DNA of 64,000 nt, from assembly GCF_021155765.1 (NCBI RefSeq), contig NC_060114.1:17962501-18026500 (forward strand). The letters are read 5' to 3'. The notes beneath the pieces were generated by a model that was not told where the DNA came from, made no database searches, and was given only the letters and a program-made list of their open reading frames with translations. The DNA is from Diprion similis. Lineage: Eukaryota > Arthropoda > Insecta > Hymenoptera > Diprionidae. Below are positions 50,554 to 62,880 of this stretch, piece after piece; positions within the stretch are counted from its first letter, which is position 1, and the number at the start of each line of letters is the position of its first letter. A program made the translations under genes and the position numbers.

Positions 50554-50651
50554 CTCAGTATACTTTGGCTCTCTCGCTCTGCGCCTCGATTGGACGGGGA
50601 AGCGCGCTCAGCCAATCACGATGCAGAGCGAGAGAGACAGAGTATACCGGG
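50554..50651. promoter_or_regulatory. Imperfect inverted repeat with paired CCAAT boxes
   Basis: Arms 50554-50593 and 50612-50651 are about 80% inverted matches: GGCTCTCTCGCTCTGC against GCAGAGCGAGAGAGAC, AGTATAC at the outer ends, and ATTGG/CCAAT at the inner ends. It resembles a symmetric promoter element; it could also be a small foldback element. Confidence 0.5.
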
Positions 50652-51943
50652 ACTTACTTCACCCAATCACGCATTCGAGCATTGATTCGATGACGAAATC
50701 ATATTATGCAGTTGCTGCTATCAATAGTTACCGACAGAAGTAGAGAACGAGTTTGCAGAGACGTTGTGCCTACAGGTGGAACCATTATCGGTTCGTGGTT
50801 GTCTGTAATACTTCCGTGATACATAGGTATGTCCAAAATAGAAAGAAAAGAGGGAATAAGAGAAAAACAGGCTTTAAATAATGCGTAACATCGTATATGG
50901 GATGTAAACAATGCACGGTGTATTATTATCGTCTCGAGATAACGAATCAACGATGATGTTGATACCCTCCCGTTTTTCATGAATGAATCGACCGCCGTAC
51001 GTTACTGCGGTTACTGCGTACACGATGCACAACCGTTAAACCAGCATCAAATATCCTCGTGACCGACTCTGTACCAGTTTCGAAAAATTACGTATTAATC
51101 GTTGCTATCTTTTATTATCGGAAGATCGGGGTTCTACCGAGATGACGCGTAAGCATCGTAGGCAGGTGCCAACCGATCAACCAACACCGTATACGGTAGG
51201 ACAAACCGAATGCGCCTGGAAGAGCAGCAGCCGCTGCATCAGGACGTCGGTTCGACGGTGCCGAGACCTCGAGGCTGTTCAGTCAAGGCACACCGCTCGA
51301 CTTTGTTGTGTCGCTCTTATACCCGCGTCCCCGACTTCGTGCACGTAATATAATTATAGTTGTGCAGGTTTTGTCGCGGGCTGATCGCCGCGCGTGTCCG
51401 TTGATGCGAAAAAATCCGTAACAGCAGCAGCAGCAGCAACGTTGGTGTTAAAAAGTAAGACAAGCAGATTGGGATAAATACCCGACAGCATAGCTTACGA
51501 GTATTAATTCCGATACAAGATCGACGGACGGCGGAAGCCTGAGAGCCGGTTTAAAGGCTCTACTTTTACTCTAGTTTCGCGTATGAAATTTATTTCCCTC
51601 ATGGCTTATCAGACTTCGCCGCTGTTACTCTGTGCCTCTCTCTCCGTTCTCTCCGTGTCTTCCACCCGGTAATATTTCATTTCTAACCCTAAATCCGGGA
51701 TCTCTTCTTCTATTTCCGACGGACGATGGCCTGTGATGCATCCCTACTCATTTTGATATAAATAGAAACACCGACAGAGAATTCTGAGTGAAAAATAAAT
51801 ATGTGAATAAGCCAAATTGCATATTACTTGCTCATTTGTTATTTTTCTTTTTCAATTTACCTTTTTTCAACAATCTACAAATGGATGTAATATTTAAAAC
51901 GCGTCAAACAATTAGGCGCGTAACCGCATTTCCCGGTAAAGAC

Positions 51944-51975
51944 ACATACATACATACATACATACATACATACAT
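51944..51975. repeat. CATA tetranucleotide microsatellite
   Basis: Run of about eight ACAT/CATA units upstream of the ZIP gene coding start. Confidence 0.85.
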
Positions 51976-52256
51976 CTATACGCGATAAGTAATCAAGAAG
52001 TAAAATTTAACGACTACCAGAAAATTCTTATCGAAATTTAATTTTAATGTTTCTCTCTGTTAAACAATCTCTTTCTTCCATTATTCCAGAGTATCTTTTG
52101 CTGTTCTTTGTTCTTCCCTCCTGGTATATATTTATTCATTTATTACTTGTCCAAGCCATTACACATTTCGAAAGGCATTCAAATAACCAAAGTATAACTT
52201 GTTTTATTAAACCTGTTGATAATACTTCTTTTTACAATTTTTACAGGATTGACGTA

Positions 52257-55200
52257 ATGTCTCAAAACTTTGTTACGGTCTGCGTCGTCTGCGTTTTGTG
52301 CGCCGCGCACGCTCCGTGTTCCGCCCACACCGATGGCCACATTTCACGCCTCTCTTCGCTGCCAGGACCACTGGATATCATGGATTCACCCAACGATGAT
52401 CGTTTGCAGCCGTTGAAACATCAAATCGGTTCAAGAGAAATAGGTAGAATTAAAAATATGAAGGATGCGTTTGACCCGCTTAAATCGGAACCCGGCGGTC
52501 ATGAAGTTAGGCTCAGGAAACGGAGACACACAGATGATGATGATGACGAGTCTTATTTCACAAAGAGAATTTTCAGGGATTATGGAAATGGAAATAGCAT
52601 GACAATTGAAGGGTTTGAAAGGCTACTAAAAAAACTCGGACTTCAGGAAGTGATAACGAAGCTGGATGAACATGACAATCAGATATCGGAACAAAGCGAT
52701 AAACTTAGTCCAAAAGGTGAGTTTCTTTATCGTAAAATTCGCTACTAAAACTTTTGTCATTCGTACATTGCTTTTCCAAATAATTAAATACCTGCAAATT
52801 GAACTCAGGTTCAAAATCAACTCAAAACATTTCTATAATTGTATGATCCACTTGAGACAGTTTAAATTTTAAGACTATTATTTCATTACAATTGAATCTC
52901 AGGGTTGGCACAATTTTCCCTGACCCGATTAAACCACTGAATTCTTTTGCAAAAATATTTAACATGTTTTTTGAAGGAAGTATAAAAAAAGTACACTATA
53001 AAAACTTTCATATCAACTCTCGTCTAGCATATTTTTATTAACATGAAGGAATTTAAAACAAAATTAACGTACGATTTGTAACACGATAAATTTTGACTAA
53101 CTTGTTTTGAATTCAATTCTGACTCGGTAGATGAGCCATATTTTGAATCTATATTATTAGACTCTCCGTCGGTTTGATTTTTAAGATACCTCAATTATGC
53201 TCAGTTGACCCTTAAAGTATCACATTCCATCCAATGAGTTGGGTGAACTTGTCCAATTGTTTTACAAATCAATAATCTCTTCTTGTATTGTTGAAGCCTC
53301 TGATTTTATTGGAGGTAATTATTCTTTGTAAGGATTAATTATTTGATCTGTACGAAGGCGACGTTGTCGGTAAAAAAAATTACTGACTTATCCTTGCCAT
53401 TGTAGTTCTTTTCCGACCTTTAAAAACTTGACCGCTCTTGAAACCTAGATTTAAACAGACAAAAAACTCTAGACGCTTGTGAATCAGAGCTTGATATATT
53501 GGTCAATGACTTTATTAGCGAGCAACCAACTGCGAGGTTGTTTTGTCTGGTTCTTCTCGCTAAAGACATCGCAGAACTTGACTGCAGTTATTCCTGATAG
53601 AGATATCTCCCCGGTATTCTTGACGTATCATTTGCATGTTGAGCTTATCTCCTCACGAACATTATACGATAAGTACGAGTCCGCGATATCGGACGTTAAC
53701 GAGCCATATGAAACCAGCAGCTGATAAAAGTTTAAAAATTAATTCTTGCCAATTTTTTGGTTCAGCAATTTTTCATAGTATTCCAACCCTTGAGCTCGGT
53801 CTATTTCTTATCACTTTTGGTATTTCAATATCGCATGTTTTACGATGCTTGATATACGTATGTTTTTTACCCATTCTGTCGGTATTTCAATAACGCATGT
53901 TTTATCATGCTCGATATGTGTATGTTTTATTCGTCGTATGTTTTTGTCGATTCCGTCGATACTTCGGTATTGCATGTTTTATGATACTTGATTCGTGTAT
54001 GTTTTTGCTTATTCTGTCGCATAATAGCGTTATAAACACAAAATCTATCTTTACTTTATACATCGATTAGGTGTTTCCGCTCCATTTGTTGTTCCAATTT
54101 TATCCAAGGGCGAATTATTTATTCTTTATCCTAAAATATTTTACTTACAACGTTTTTCTCATTTTTATCATATGTATCTAGGTCGAAGATGTCATTCTTC
54201 CTGTGTTTATAAGACACTGCTTCTGGTCGATCTAGATTGCGATTTTTAGTCCACACCCGTTACTGAAACCCTCGCCTTGCACAATTCGCTGGAATTATTT
54301 TCTTACATTGCAGATGATGTTCACGTCCCGAACAACGCTTCTAAACCTAACAATGGACTTGATGGAAGAGCCAAAAACCAAAGGGTAAACGTTGAAACTT
54401 TTCATATATTCATTCCGAGGTGGTCAATAGCTACATAAAGAAATCATACCTGCGATAAAGCAGAGCGCCAACAATTTTAAATCAAACCCAATATTTATTT
54501 TACATTGGCTACTTTCAGTGCCTCAAAAGCAGAGGATTGCTGGATAAATTTTCTGGCAACAATTCCTACTCCTCGGAAAGTGACAACAGCACGACATTGC
54601 CTGACTGGCTTTTGGCAAGGATTTGCCCTGCCCTTGTTTATCAATTAGCGAGCTCCGGTCCGAGCGCGTGTATCCAATTCCCTGAGAGTTTGTCTACCGC
54701 AGCAAGCATGACCGTAGGAAACGGATCTGAGGCGGATAAAATGTCTCACCACGTGTGGCAAGGTTGGTTGAATAATAATGAACGATAGTTAATATGACAT
54801 TAGTCAACACTTTTGAGGAAAATTACTCACTCGTTTTCACAATAACTTATGTATCATTATTTTTTATTATTCATTTATTTTTTCCCTCGCAGTTTGGATT
54901 TGGTCTTCACTCAGTATTCTAGTTATAAGCCTATGCGGCTTGCTAGGAGTAGTCGTTATTCCGGTAATGAATAAAACTTACTACCACCAGCTTATACAGT
55001 TCCTGGTCGCGCTCGCTGTCGGAACACTGTGCGGCGATGCTTTGATACATCTTCTGCCGCACGTGAGTGGCACACGTTTTTTTACGATGCGTTGTATAAA
55101 GCTGTATTTTTCATACAAAGTTTCTAATTTTCGAAATTTTATATTTTCCACAGGCTATGATGTCCGCGTCGCACGAGCATGACCACCATAGTGGTTCCGA

Positions 55201-56761
55201 ACACGGAGAGTCGTTGTCGAATACAAAGCATGACCACGATACCAATATGTGGAAAGGTTTTGTGGCAATGATGGGATTAGTGCTTTTCTTCTTTACTGAA
55301 AAAGCTCTAACTATGATTGCCGAATGGAGGAAATCTCGCCAGCGTCGTACCAAGGTGATTTTCTAAAATATTCTTCACCAAGCTTTCAACATATCGATGG
55401 TAACTGGAAAAATTTTTTTCATTCTTTCAGTTACCCGCACGTGTTAAAGTGATGCGCGAACCTGCCGACACAACTGGCAATAGTTCGAGCAGCGACAAAC
55501 ATTGTAAACACAAATATTCATCTTACCCATACTGCTATGGCGAAATCACGACAGAAACACAAGGTAAAGCGACGTGTTGTCTATTACTAAAGATTTTTAG
55601 AATCGTCAGCTCTTCAAAATCCCCGCTGTTAATCCCTCGAACATTTTTTTTTTTTCTCAGACAATCATCATAATCGTCAACACAACAATCACCAAATAAC
55701 GGCAGCAGTTATAGAGGAAGAAAAACCTTTGACGTCCAATACCAACGCTATTTTAAAATCAACGGATGATGAGGTTGAAAAAAGGCAGGACGAAGATTGG
55801 AAGTTGGACGAGGCTATAATCAATCACGCAAATAAGAACAGTGAAAACAACGATCCGTGTGCGAACGAGGCTGAGAGCTACACAGTCATTATTCGTGAAC
55901 ATGAAACGAAACATCACGGTCACACGCACTCGCACGGTAATCTCGTCTCTCTCACTTCTGCTCACTTACCATCCCGTGACTCTGTAACAATGACATTTCC
56001 GCAAATTATCCTACCAAACTAAAGTCCTTCCCCTCTATTAAGGTCACGTACACTCAGCGCCTGAATCGATGTCCAGCGTTGCATGGATGGTCATCATGGG
56101 TGATGGCCTTCACAATTTTACCGATGGTATGGCCATCGGTGCAGCATTTGCAGCTAACATTCCCGGCGGATTTTCAACGGCTATTGCAGTATTGTGTCAC
56201 GAATTGCCTCATGAATTGGGTCAGTTTTTAATAATATAATTATACAGACCGCAATAGCAACGATCTTTTGACTGTACTAAAGTTTGTCGGGTTTGAAAAA
56301 CTTATCGTCTACACCTACGAGCAAGACTAACGAATCTTTACACTCCACAGGCGATTTTGCTGTTCTACTGAAGGCTGGGATGAGCGCTAAGCAGGCGGTC
56401 TTCTATAATCTATTATCATCCGTGCTGTGTCTGTTTGGAATGGTGTTGGGAATCCTTTTAGGTGCGGATCCATCGGCGACAAGCTGGATCTTTGCGGCAG
56501 CTGCTGGAATGTTTATCTATATCGCTCTGGTGGATATGGTAAGCTGATTTTTTTTCACACTGCGTTATTCGTCATGAAACAAAGTAAGATATTCTTTGAT
56601 TCTTTTGTGCTCAGATACCGGAATTGACATCGAGTCACTCGGCGGAAGGAGGCTCGCAGTGGCAATGCGTTCTACAAGCGATGGGACTGGCATCGGGACT
56701 TGGCATAATGTTGATCATTGCTTTATACGAGCATGATTTGAAGCAGATATTTCACGATTAG
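52257..56761 (+). CDS. foi: ZIP zinc transporter, LIV-1 subfamily (foi / ZIP6-ZIP10 type)
   Basis: Imports zinc across the plasma membrane; the fly ortholog is needed for gonad and tracheal morphogenesis. Exons: 52257-52716, 54314-54384, 54519-54762, 54893-55062, 55154-55354, 55431-55563, 55661-55936, 56043-56219, 56351-56538, 56615-56761; 688 aa. Signal peptide at residues 1-24 (VTVCVVCVLCAAHAPCSAH), a basic RLRKRRH site, then an ectodomain with the CPALVYQL (PAL) motif. Eight membrane segments follow. TM4 has GDGLHNFTDGMAIG; TM5 has the LIV-1 signature HELPHELGD. Cytoplasmic and exit loops are His-rich (HEHDHHSGSEHG, HHGHTHSHG). It ends ALYEHDLKQIFHD. The ATG at 52257 follows an intron acceptor and gives the signal peptide; an upstream in-frame ATG at 52047 lies in the intron. 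All metal-site residues are present. Confidence 0.94.
53819..54018 (+). repeat. Three-copy imperfect tandem repeat in ZIP gene intron 1
   Basis: Units of about 62, 77 and 61 bp starting near 53819, 53881 and 53958. Each contains GCATGTTTTA, then GTGTATGTTTTT or a close variant, and ends TTCTGTC or TTCCGTC. The middle copy has a ~15-bp internal duplication. Diverged, so not recent. Confidence 0.75.
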
Positions 56762-59212
56762 TGTAAATAATGGAAAATCATTTATTTACACAAGATGAAA
56801 AAGAGGGTGTGAAGTCGATTCCTTAATTTTAGCTTTAATCAATTTTGCCCAAAGCGTCGAGTTTTAATATCGTTCTTTTTGTTGTTCACGTTTTTCAGTA
56901 ATCTGCGTCTGTTACTTCACGGTATATCAGAATATGCAACAATGGCGTAAGAAGCAAGGATAAAAGGAGGCTAAGGTCGAGAGTAAAGTGGAACAACAAT
57001 AAAAACTACTCAGTACAATTATCATTAATGCGACGCAATGTGCTTGTATAAATAAATTTTTCCTTTTAAATAACGCGGTGAAGATAAACAAAAGGTCAGA
57101 CACAGAGGCAGTATTGAAACTGATAGAAAATTCCACTCTCATACTTATCACTTATTCTTGGTGCTACTTATTTACAAAAGCTGAGACAAACGATGAGGAA
57201 GAATAAGACGTGAAAGACAAGCTAAAAATTAAAGAGACTAAGAAATATATTTCCAAATCGATCACGCAGTTACTCCGATTTCCTTACGCTAATGAATTTC
57301 TACTCTTTCACGATGTTGTTCCCAGTGATGAATTTATGCACATACATATTACATACATTAGTTTACAGGACGTTCATTGAACAATAGGATAATTGATGGC
57401 GAGCTACTTTTATATCGATATTTGTTAAATTTTGAAGCTGAGTTATCATTTAGTCATTGTTTTTTTTTTTCTTTTTCTCTCCCTACTTCACTTGGTGAGT
57501 TGAAAAGGTTTTTTCCTTTCTGCTGTAATCTAACAGGGTTCTTTAAACCTCTACATGAACTTTTGATTCATTGAGGAATTGACTAAGACATATACAAAGA
57601 AACTTCAGCTCGAACATCTTTCTAACAAATATACAATGAAAAAAAATCAACCGCATCAGGTACGTTAATTATATTTTAGGGCAAGTTGTATTAAACAGTG
57701 AAATGCGTTTAGATTTCATAAATAATTAGTCGAATGATAAATATGGTCGGCATTTAACTATCTTATTAGGGTACCGCATAAGTATGTATAATAATAATAA
57801 TAATAATAATAACAATAACAACAACAACATTAATAAATCGTGATTGAAGTTTTATCGTGGCTTAGAGGAGAAGCAAAGGGCTTGATCTATGGCTGGACAA
57901 TATGCGTGTTATTGATTTGAATATAATGTTACTCGAGGAATTTTGAAGGCTTTTTATTTGGCAACATTTTAAGAGTTCTTTGATCTTAAGCTTTCGCTCA
58001 TTTATTCAGTATTAATTACATATACTCTACAATTTTTCACGTACCTCGCTAAGATTTTAAGCCTTTTGTAATTTTTAATTAACCATAATGCAATAAATTT
58101 GTAACTAAAACTATTCTTCTCGCCAGCTCTAAAATTTGCAAATTGCATTGTTATATTACATACACTTAGGGAATCCAATTACTTGAATAATAAGAAGCTT
58201 CCATTGATCAAGTTTCGAAACTCTCACTTGAAAACAAATTTGTGAATATTTAATAACAATAAGACTGAAAAATATTTCTTTGTTTTATCGACCAAATTTA
58301 TTACTGTTCTTCCATTGATTACAACCATTGGTGAAATCTTCGGAAGCTTCTTCCTTTCTAATCCATCGTTTGCGGAATCAATATTTAGAAATGAAAAACA
58401 GGAATTTTGTAAACCTTATTATAAGCTACTTACTTTTTATTTTATCACATCTGTTTAATAATTTTGTTTTTTTTCCTCCATTTATCTTCTTAAGTTTCTT
58501 TCATTGTAAATTATTTGACCGTGATAGAAAACTGTGTAAGCGTCTCGGTACTTATAAATATCATTTTGAAGTAAAAACTTGGACAGAATTGTATCTGTTC
58601 ATACATACCTTTGTAAAACCTTTGCAGTGGTTTTGCGCCGATGATCTTGACTCTGACCGTCACCTTTTATTAATAGAAAACAAAAAATGAATTACAAACT
58701 TCACAGCATGAATTCAGTATGAATCAATTGTGTTTTTGATCGATTTATATTCTCGTTTATAATGTAAGAATGAAAATGGAAAAAAAAAACTGCCGTAAAC
58801 TTTACTCTCCTTTTTGAACTACACACTTTTTCATTCCAACTCATGCCAACTTTGAATTTAAATAATTCTCTATATCCGTTCGTAAATAGTAAGCAGATAT
58901 ATAAAGTAATTCAGGTATACACTGATTTTATCAATAATTATTTATTTACAAGTTGAACAAACAATCGATTGGTCACGCTTAAAACGAAATTACTAAATAT
59001 TATAAGTCAGAGACTGATATTTCTGTATTCCTATATACATTAAAAACCAGAAACTAACTGTTAGAGATCGAAAACAAGAAAGAAAGAAATAATTATAGAT
59101 GATATGGAAACAGTGTTCAGCAGATTTTTAATGGTATTTTATAAAACACATTAGTCCGTTTGAACGTTTGTACAGTAAACGAGTAAAAGTTTTTTGTCAA
59201 AATTAACAGTCA
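56762..59212. other. Convergent 3' region between ZIP transporter and KANSL2
   Basis: AT-rich, presumably long 3' UTRs. An AATAAA at 57051 could serve the ZIP gene. An (ATA)n/(ACA)n microsatellite lies at 57788-57829. Short open frames near 57377 and 58328 are low-complexity and not supported as genes. Confidence 0.55.
57788..57829. repeat. ATA/ACA trinucleotide microsatellite
   Basis: About seven ATA units grading into ACA units. Confidence 0.85.
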
Positions 59213-62200
59213 TCAAATCAAAATAAGCTCGTCTTTGTCGCTTAGCTGTGCGGTTAAACTGAAAGCGGTATCTGTGCTGGCCTCACTGTTTAAGCTATCG
59301 TTGAACGCCACTTTTTTACCCGCCGCATCGTTCATCTCTCTCATTAATCCTGCCATATCGTCATCTGGGTCTATTTCTTGAGTTTCTCCGACTACGTCTA
59401 TCTCCATCGACTGGTTATCCAATACCGAAGCTTCCTTTACAACTGGTTTCGCTTCTTCAAACTGAGTGGAAAAAGAAAACAGTTTTTTAATTACACCGTC
59501 AGATCATTGCTCTGTTATCGATTATCCAAATGTGTGCATTAATTATGCATCTTACCACCATAGATTCAAGTTTTAAAGGCGGCGGTAAATTCATGTGAAA
59601 GACGCACGACGAATCGAAAACGACTGGGACGGGCTCGTGGCATTCTATGTCAGCTCTAACGGCTCCACAGGCTTTGAACAATACTTGATGCTGATCCTGT
59701 ATATTGAGAAGAATTACTGAATCAACGATCAACTGTAGAATTAACATTAACTCACCTTTAGTATGTGTTTACGGCAATGTCTTGCTGCCGGCAGCGTTCT
59801 TTCCCCACACTTCACTCCACCTTCGGTGAAAATGCACTTCGTAACGTTGGGAGGCTTCTGCGCTGGACCCTCAGTTGCCTGGTAGATTAAAAACACGTTA
59901 AATACATTCGCTATACGCTAAACGTTATATTGTATAAGTTTCAACTTTGAAAAATATGTTTCTTTTTAATCAACGATGATCATGATATTGTAATCTATGA
60001 ATTTTTTTTATACCTGAGCTCGCCTCTCCAACGATTTTTTGTAGAGAATAGCGTCAACGCCACTCCGCCTGTGGTAAGAGTTGAGGGCTTTCAATTTATC
60101 ATAAATCTTTTTTTCCTTAGCGGTTTCTTTCGGCTGATCGTGAATGCTACCTATATTTTGAAACGAATTGAACGGTAAACATGAGTTAAAAATCCATTTC
60201 TGCTGGCCAATCCAAAGTCGTCAGACTTACAGGTAGTTTCTTTTTCCTTTTTCACTGTGTGCAGGTACTTGCGACGTTTTTCTTTGAATATATGTTGCAG
60301 TCTTCTGAATTGGTCAATGTAGAGCGATTGCAGCCTGATGAGCTTTTCCCTCGCTATGTATATCACCTCTTCGGCGGTGAAGATCCCGGCGTGCCTTAAA
60401 AAATTAATACTAATGATTCAATAGATAAAAAGTGTCTCTGTCACGCCGGAAGCAGTTACTACAGGAAAGAAGATTTAGGGTACCTTGTCGAGCAAATATT
60501 TGAAATGGAAATTAAATTATCGTGGAAGAAAACTTGATCACTGTTCGTTTGCGGGGTTTGTCAAAATTTCTAAAGGGGGGCTAGATATCGCTACAAATTA
60601 TTAAATTCTTTTTTGTCGTATTCCAGAGTTGGAAGATTTCCGTCTCACACTGTCACCTGAAAGAAATCTGTAAGAAAAAATAATTTTTCTACGACAACCA
60701 TGATGTCGAGGGATCAGCCTGATGGTCTGGCGGGTCGAACTTACCAGATACGGTAAGTAAAGCATGCAATAAATTCATGCTGGAATTTCTAAAAGTAGGT
60801 GCTTTCTTATAAACAATAAGAGAACTCTGCAAGACAGAAGTAACAAAAAAAAAAAATGCGAAAATTCTCTTCTTCCCAGCAAAAATTTATAGGTGTAGAG
60901 TATTTTCTTGACTTTTCGCAGTTTTCCCAGCTCAATGATATCACGAGCAATCCACCATTGAGCAATGTCTAATTAGAACAATAAAAACGAAATAAAATAG
61001 CTGTTTTGTTATTTTGTCCCGTTATTAAATAATGCACAAGCAAAAGCAAGCTAGCGTTACGATATGTAATGTAAAATTCAAACCTTACTTATAATTAATC
61101 TTCTAAAAATATGTCTTCGCATTATTTAGGTACATATTTTTAAATAACATTTAAAGCGGATGATGGTATTTCACATAAATTACAAGCAATTTTTTGTAAA
61201 CTTCCCTCAGTAATCAAACGCAAAATTTTTCGAGCAGACGAATTATCATTTTTAGAATAGAATATAGAATTTTGAATATATTCATCCCCTTTTAATGCCT
61301 TAAGCACGTGAAATTTGAACATATTCTGTTGTTCGCGGAATGTCTAATATTTTCCGAATAGTTTCAGGCTCACAAAAGTTTCTAAGGAATTCTACCGTGA
61401 TTTCATGAATCCATAATTTTGAAGGAATCTGAAAACGTCACGTCACCCAGCGAATGATTTGATTGAAAACGGGAGGCTCGAATTTATAATTTGCATGTGG
61501 TGTTAGTGCATCAGGGCCAATAATTCCCATTTCAATTGCTGCGATATTTGAGTTGCAGGACAGTTTACGTGCAAACAATGAATTATCCAAGCCGAGTTCT
61601 GGTGTAGCGTGTCAAAGTTCCGACATACTTAAGCGGGTCCTCCTGCGAACTTTGGAGGCTCTCGTCTTCGCTATCGTCGAGGAATGTTCCACGTAAGGTT
61701 TCGCTCACAACTACAGGTTCGACATCGCTGTCCGAAGAGCTCGCATAGTCAAGAACGTCACAACCACTGGCGTTTATTCTATAGGCATCAATTTCAGCTG
61801 AAAAATAGGACATTCCTAATAAAAAACCACGAAAATGCTTAGCTGGTAACAATGTTAAAAAAATTTAAAGGTTTCACATCTGTAGGAAAGCGGGGCTCTC
61901 ACCAAAAGGATCCAGAACCTTCACCTTTCCTTCTTCTTCCTCCGTATCCTCCGCGCTAGAATCTGTTGGCTTAACATAGTGGCTCAGATTGAGAAGCAGA
62001 GTTTCCGGGGTCTGCGGTGGCGAATGCCGGGATGTGGACTTGATACGAGCTAACTGTGCTCTTCTCGCATGCTCTGAACAGTACCTGAAAAGCGAGGCAA
62101 CATACGGATGTTCACAAGAAGAAGTCATCATTCTCTCATATAACGACGCTAAAATTTTCGACTTGAAATTCAAATTGAGTAAACATTTGTTGCTCCACTT

Positions 62201-62444
62201 ACGCAAGATCTCTTCGATCACCCTTCAAAGCCGGGTTCTGGCACTTACGGCCGTTACTGTTATACACAAAACTGCATTGTTTGTAAGGGGCAGAACTGTC
62301 TTCTAAAATGTGTTTGGTGCAATAGGCGTAACCCTCAAGGCTCTGCTGTTTACATTCGTAGGATCCGTAAGAACAGTTTTGTCTTTCAGATGAGCTCTTT
62401 CCAGGTCCAATTCGGGATGCAGTCGCGTTTGGTACGCGAAACAT
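59213..62444 (-). CDS. KANSL2: KANSL2, NSL complex subunit 2
   Basis: Subunit of the non-specific-lethal (NSL) complex that holds the MOF/KAT8 H4K16 acetyltransferase at active promoters. Exons read downward: 62444-62203, 62084-61903, 61797-61629, 60394-60231, 60150-60014, 59878-59756, 59696-59556, 59461-59213; 468 aa against about 490 in mammals, all phases consistent. Cys/His modules: [19 protein letters not shown] with TKHILED, then [15 protein letters not shown]...YCSEHARR, and a second half module [20 protein letters not shown]. Between them is the strongly conserved block [20 protein letters not shown] followed by a basic helix and the [19 protein letters not shown] region. The C-terminus is acidic. 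The start at 62444 (MFRVPN) follows an intron acceptor, so a non-coding first exon lies upstream. Confidence 0.95.
60395..61628 (-). other. 1.2-kb KANSL2 intron 3
   Basis: Lies between exons ending ...EDPLK and beginning HAGIFTAEE. Short open frames inside show no domain. Nothing else supported. Confidence 0.6.
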
Positions 62445-62832
62445 TGCTTCTGGAAATAACGGTGGCTTTAAAAAATTAATTTTAAAACTGGATAACCTCA
62501 AAACTTGAGACTTGAGTTCGATTCAGTGTAATTGGTTCAGAGAAATTTTTGTTCAACAGTGAAATGCAGTGACATTAGGAAAAAGACGTACTTTTGGGCA
62601 TTGTGAGAAATGGTAAAAGAGTGCGATTTTGCTAAACTTGCTGATGGTCAAACTCCATCGGTTCGAATTCTCGGGTTTTTGGTAGATCGCTAGATTTGGG
62701 GAAGCATTCTTTTCAACAAATTTCACAATTCGTTCGTTTCGATATTTTTTCCAACGGATTGCGCGTCGCATTTATCCCTGAACACTGTCGAAAGCTGAAT
62801 GACGCTAGTCGCTGTTCATCCAGATTCAAATT

Positions 62833-62880
62833 CGCCGCCATTAATATCGACCATATGATAATGGCGGCGTTGTATCGATA
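62833..62880. promoter_or_regulatory. Promoter palindrome and TATCGATA motif upstream of KANSL2
   Basis: CGCCGCCATTA (62833-62843) and TAATGGCGGCG (62859-62869) form a perfect 11-bp inverted repeat containing the GCCGCCAT core bound by YY1/Pho-type zinc fingers. It is followed directly by TATCGATA (62873-62880), the DRE/BEAF-type promoter motif of flies. About 390 bp upstream of the KANSL2 coding start, it fits a housekeeping, perhaps bidirectional, promoter. Factor binding is inferred. Confidence 0.5.

Larger units (their letters stand above)
50058..52246. other. Intergenic/5' region upstream of the ZIP transporter
   Basis: No convincing CDS. Contains a 40-bp imperfect inverted repeat with CCAAT boxes (50554-50651), a CAG run (51422-51439), a good donor AAAA|GTAAGA at 51455 that could end a 5' UTR exon of the ZIP gene, and a CATA microsatellite (51944-51975). 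Confidence 0.55.

Noticed and set aside
52047-52256. N-terminal extension of the ZIP transporter
   Set aside because: The stretch precedes a good intron acceptor and would bury the signal peptide.
62640-62700. tRNA-like TTCGAATTC box
   Set aside because: No acceptor stem or anticodon arm can be paired around it.
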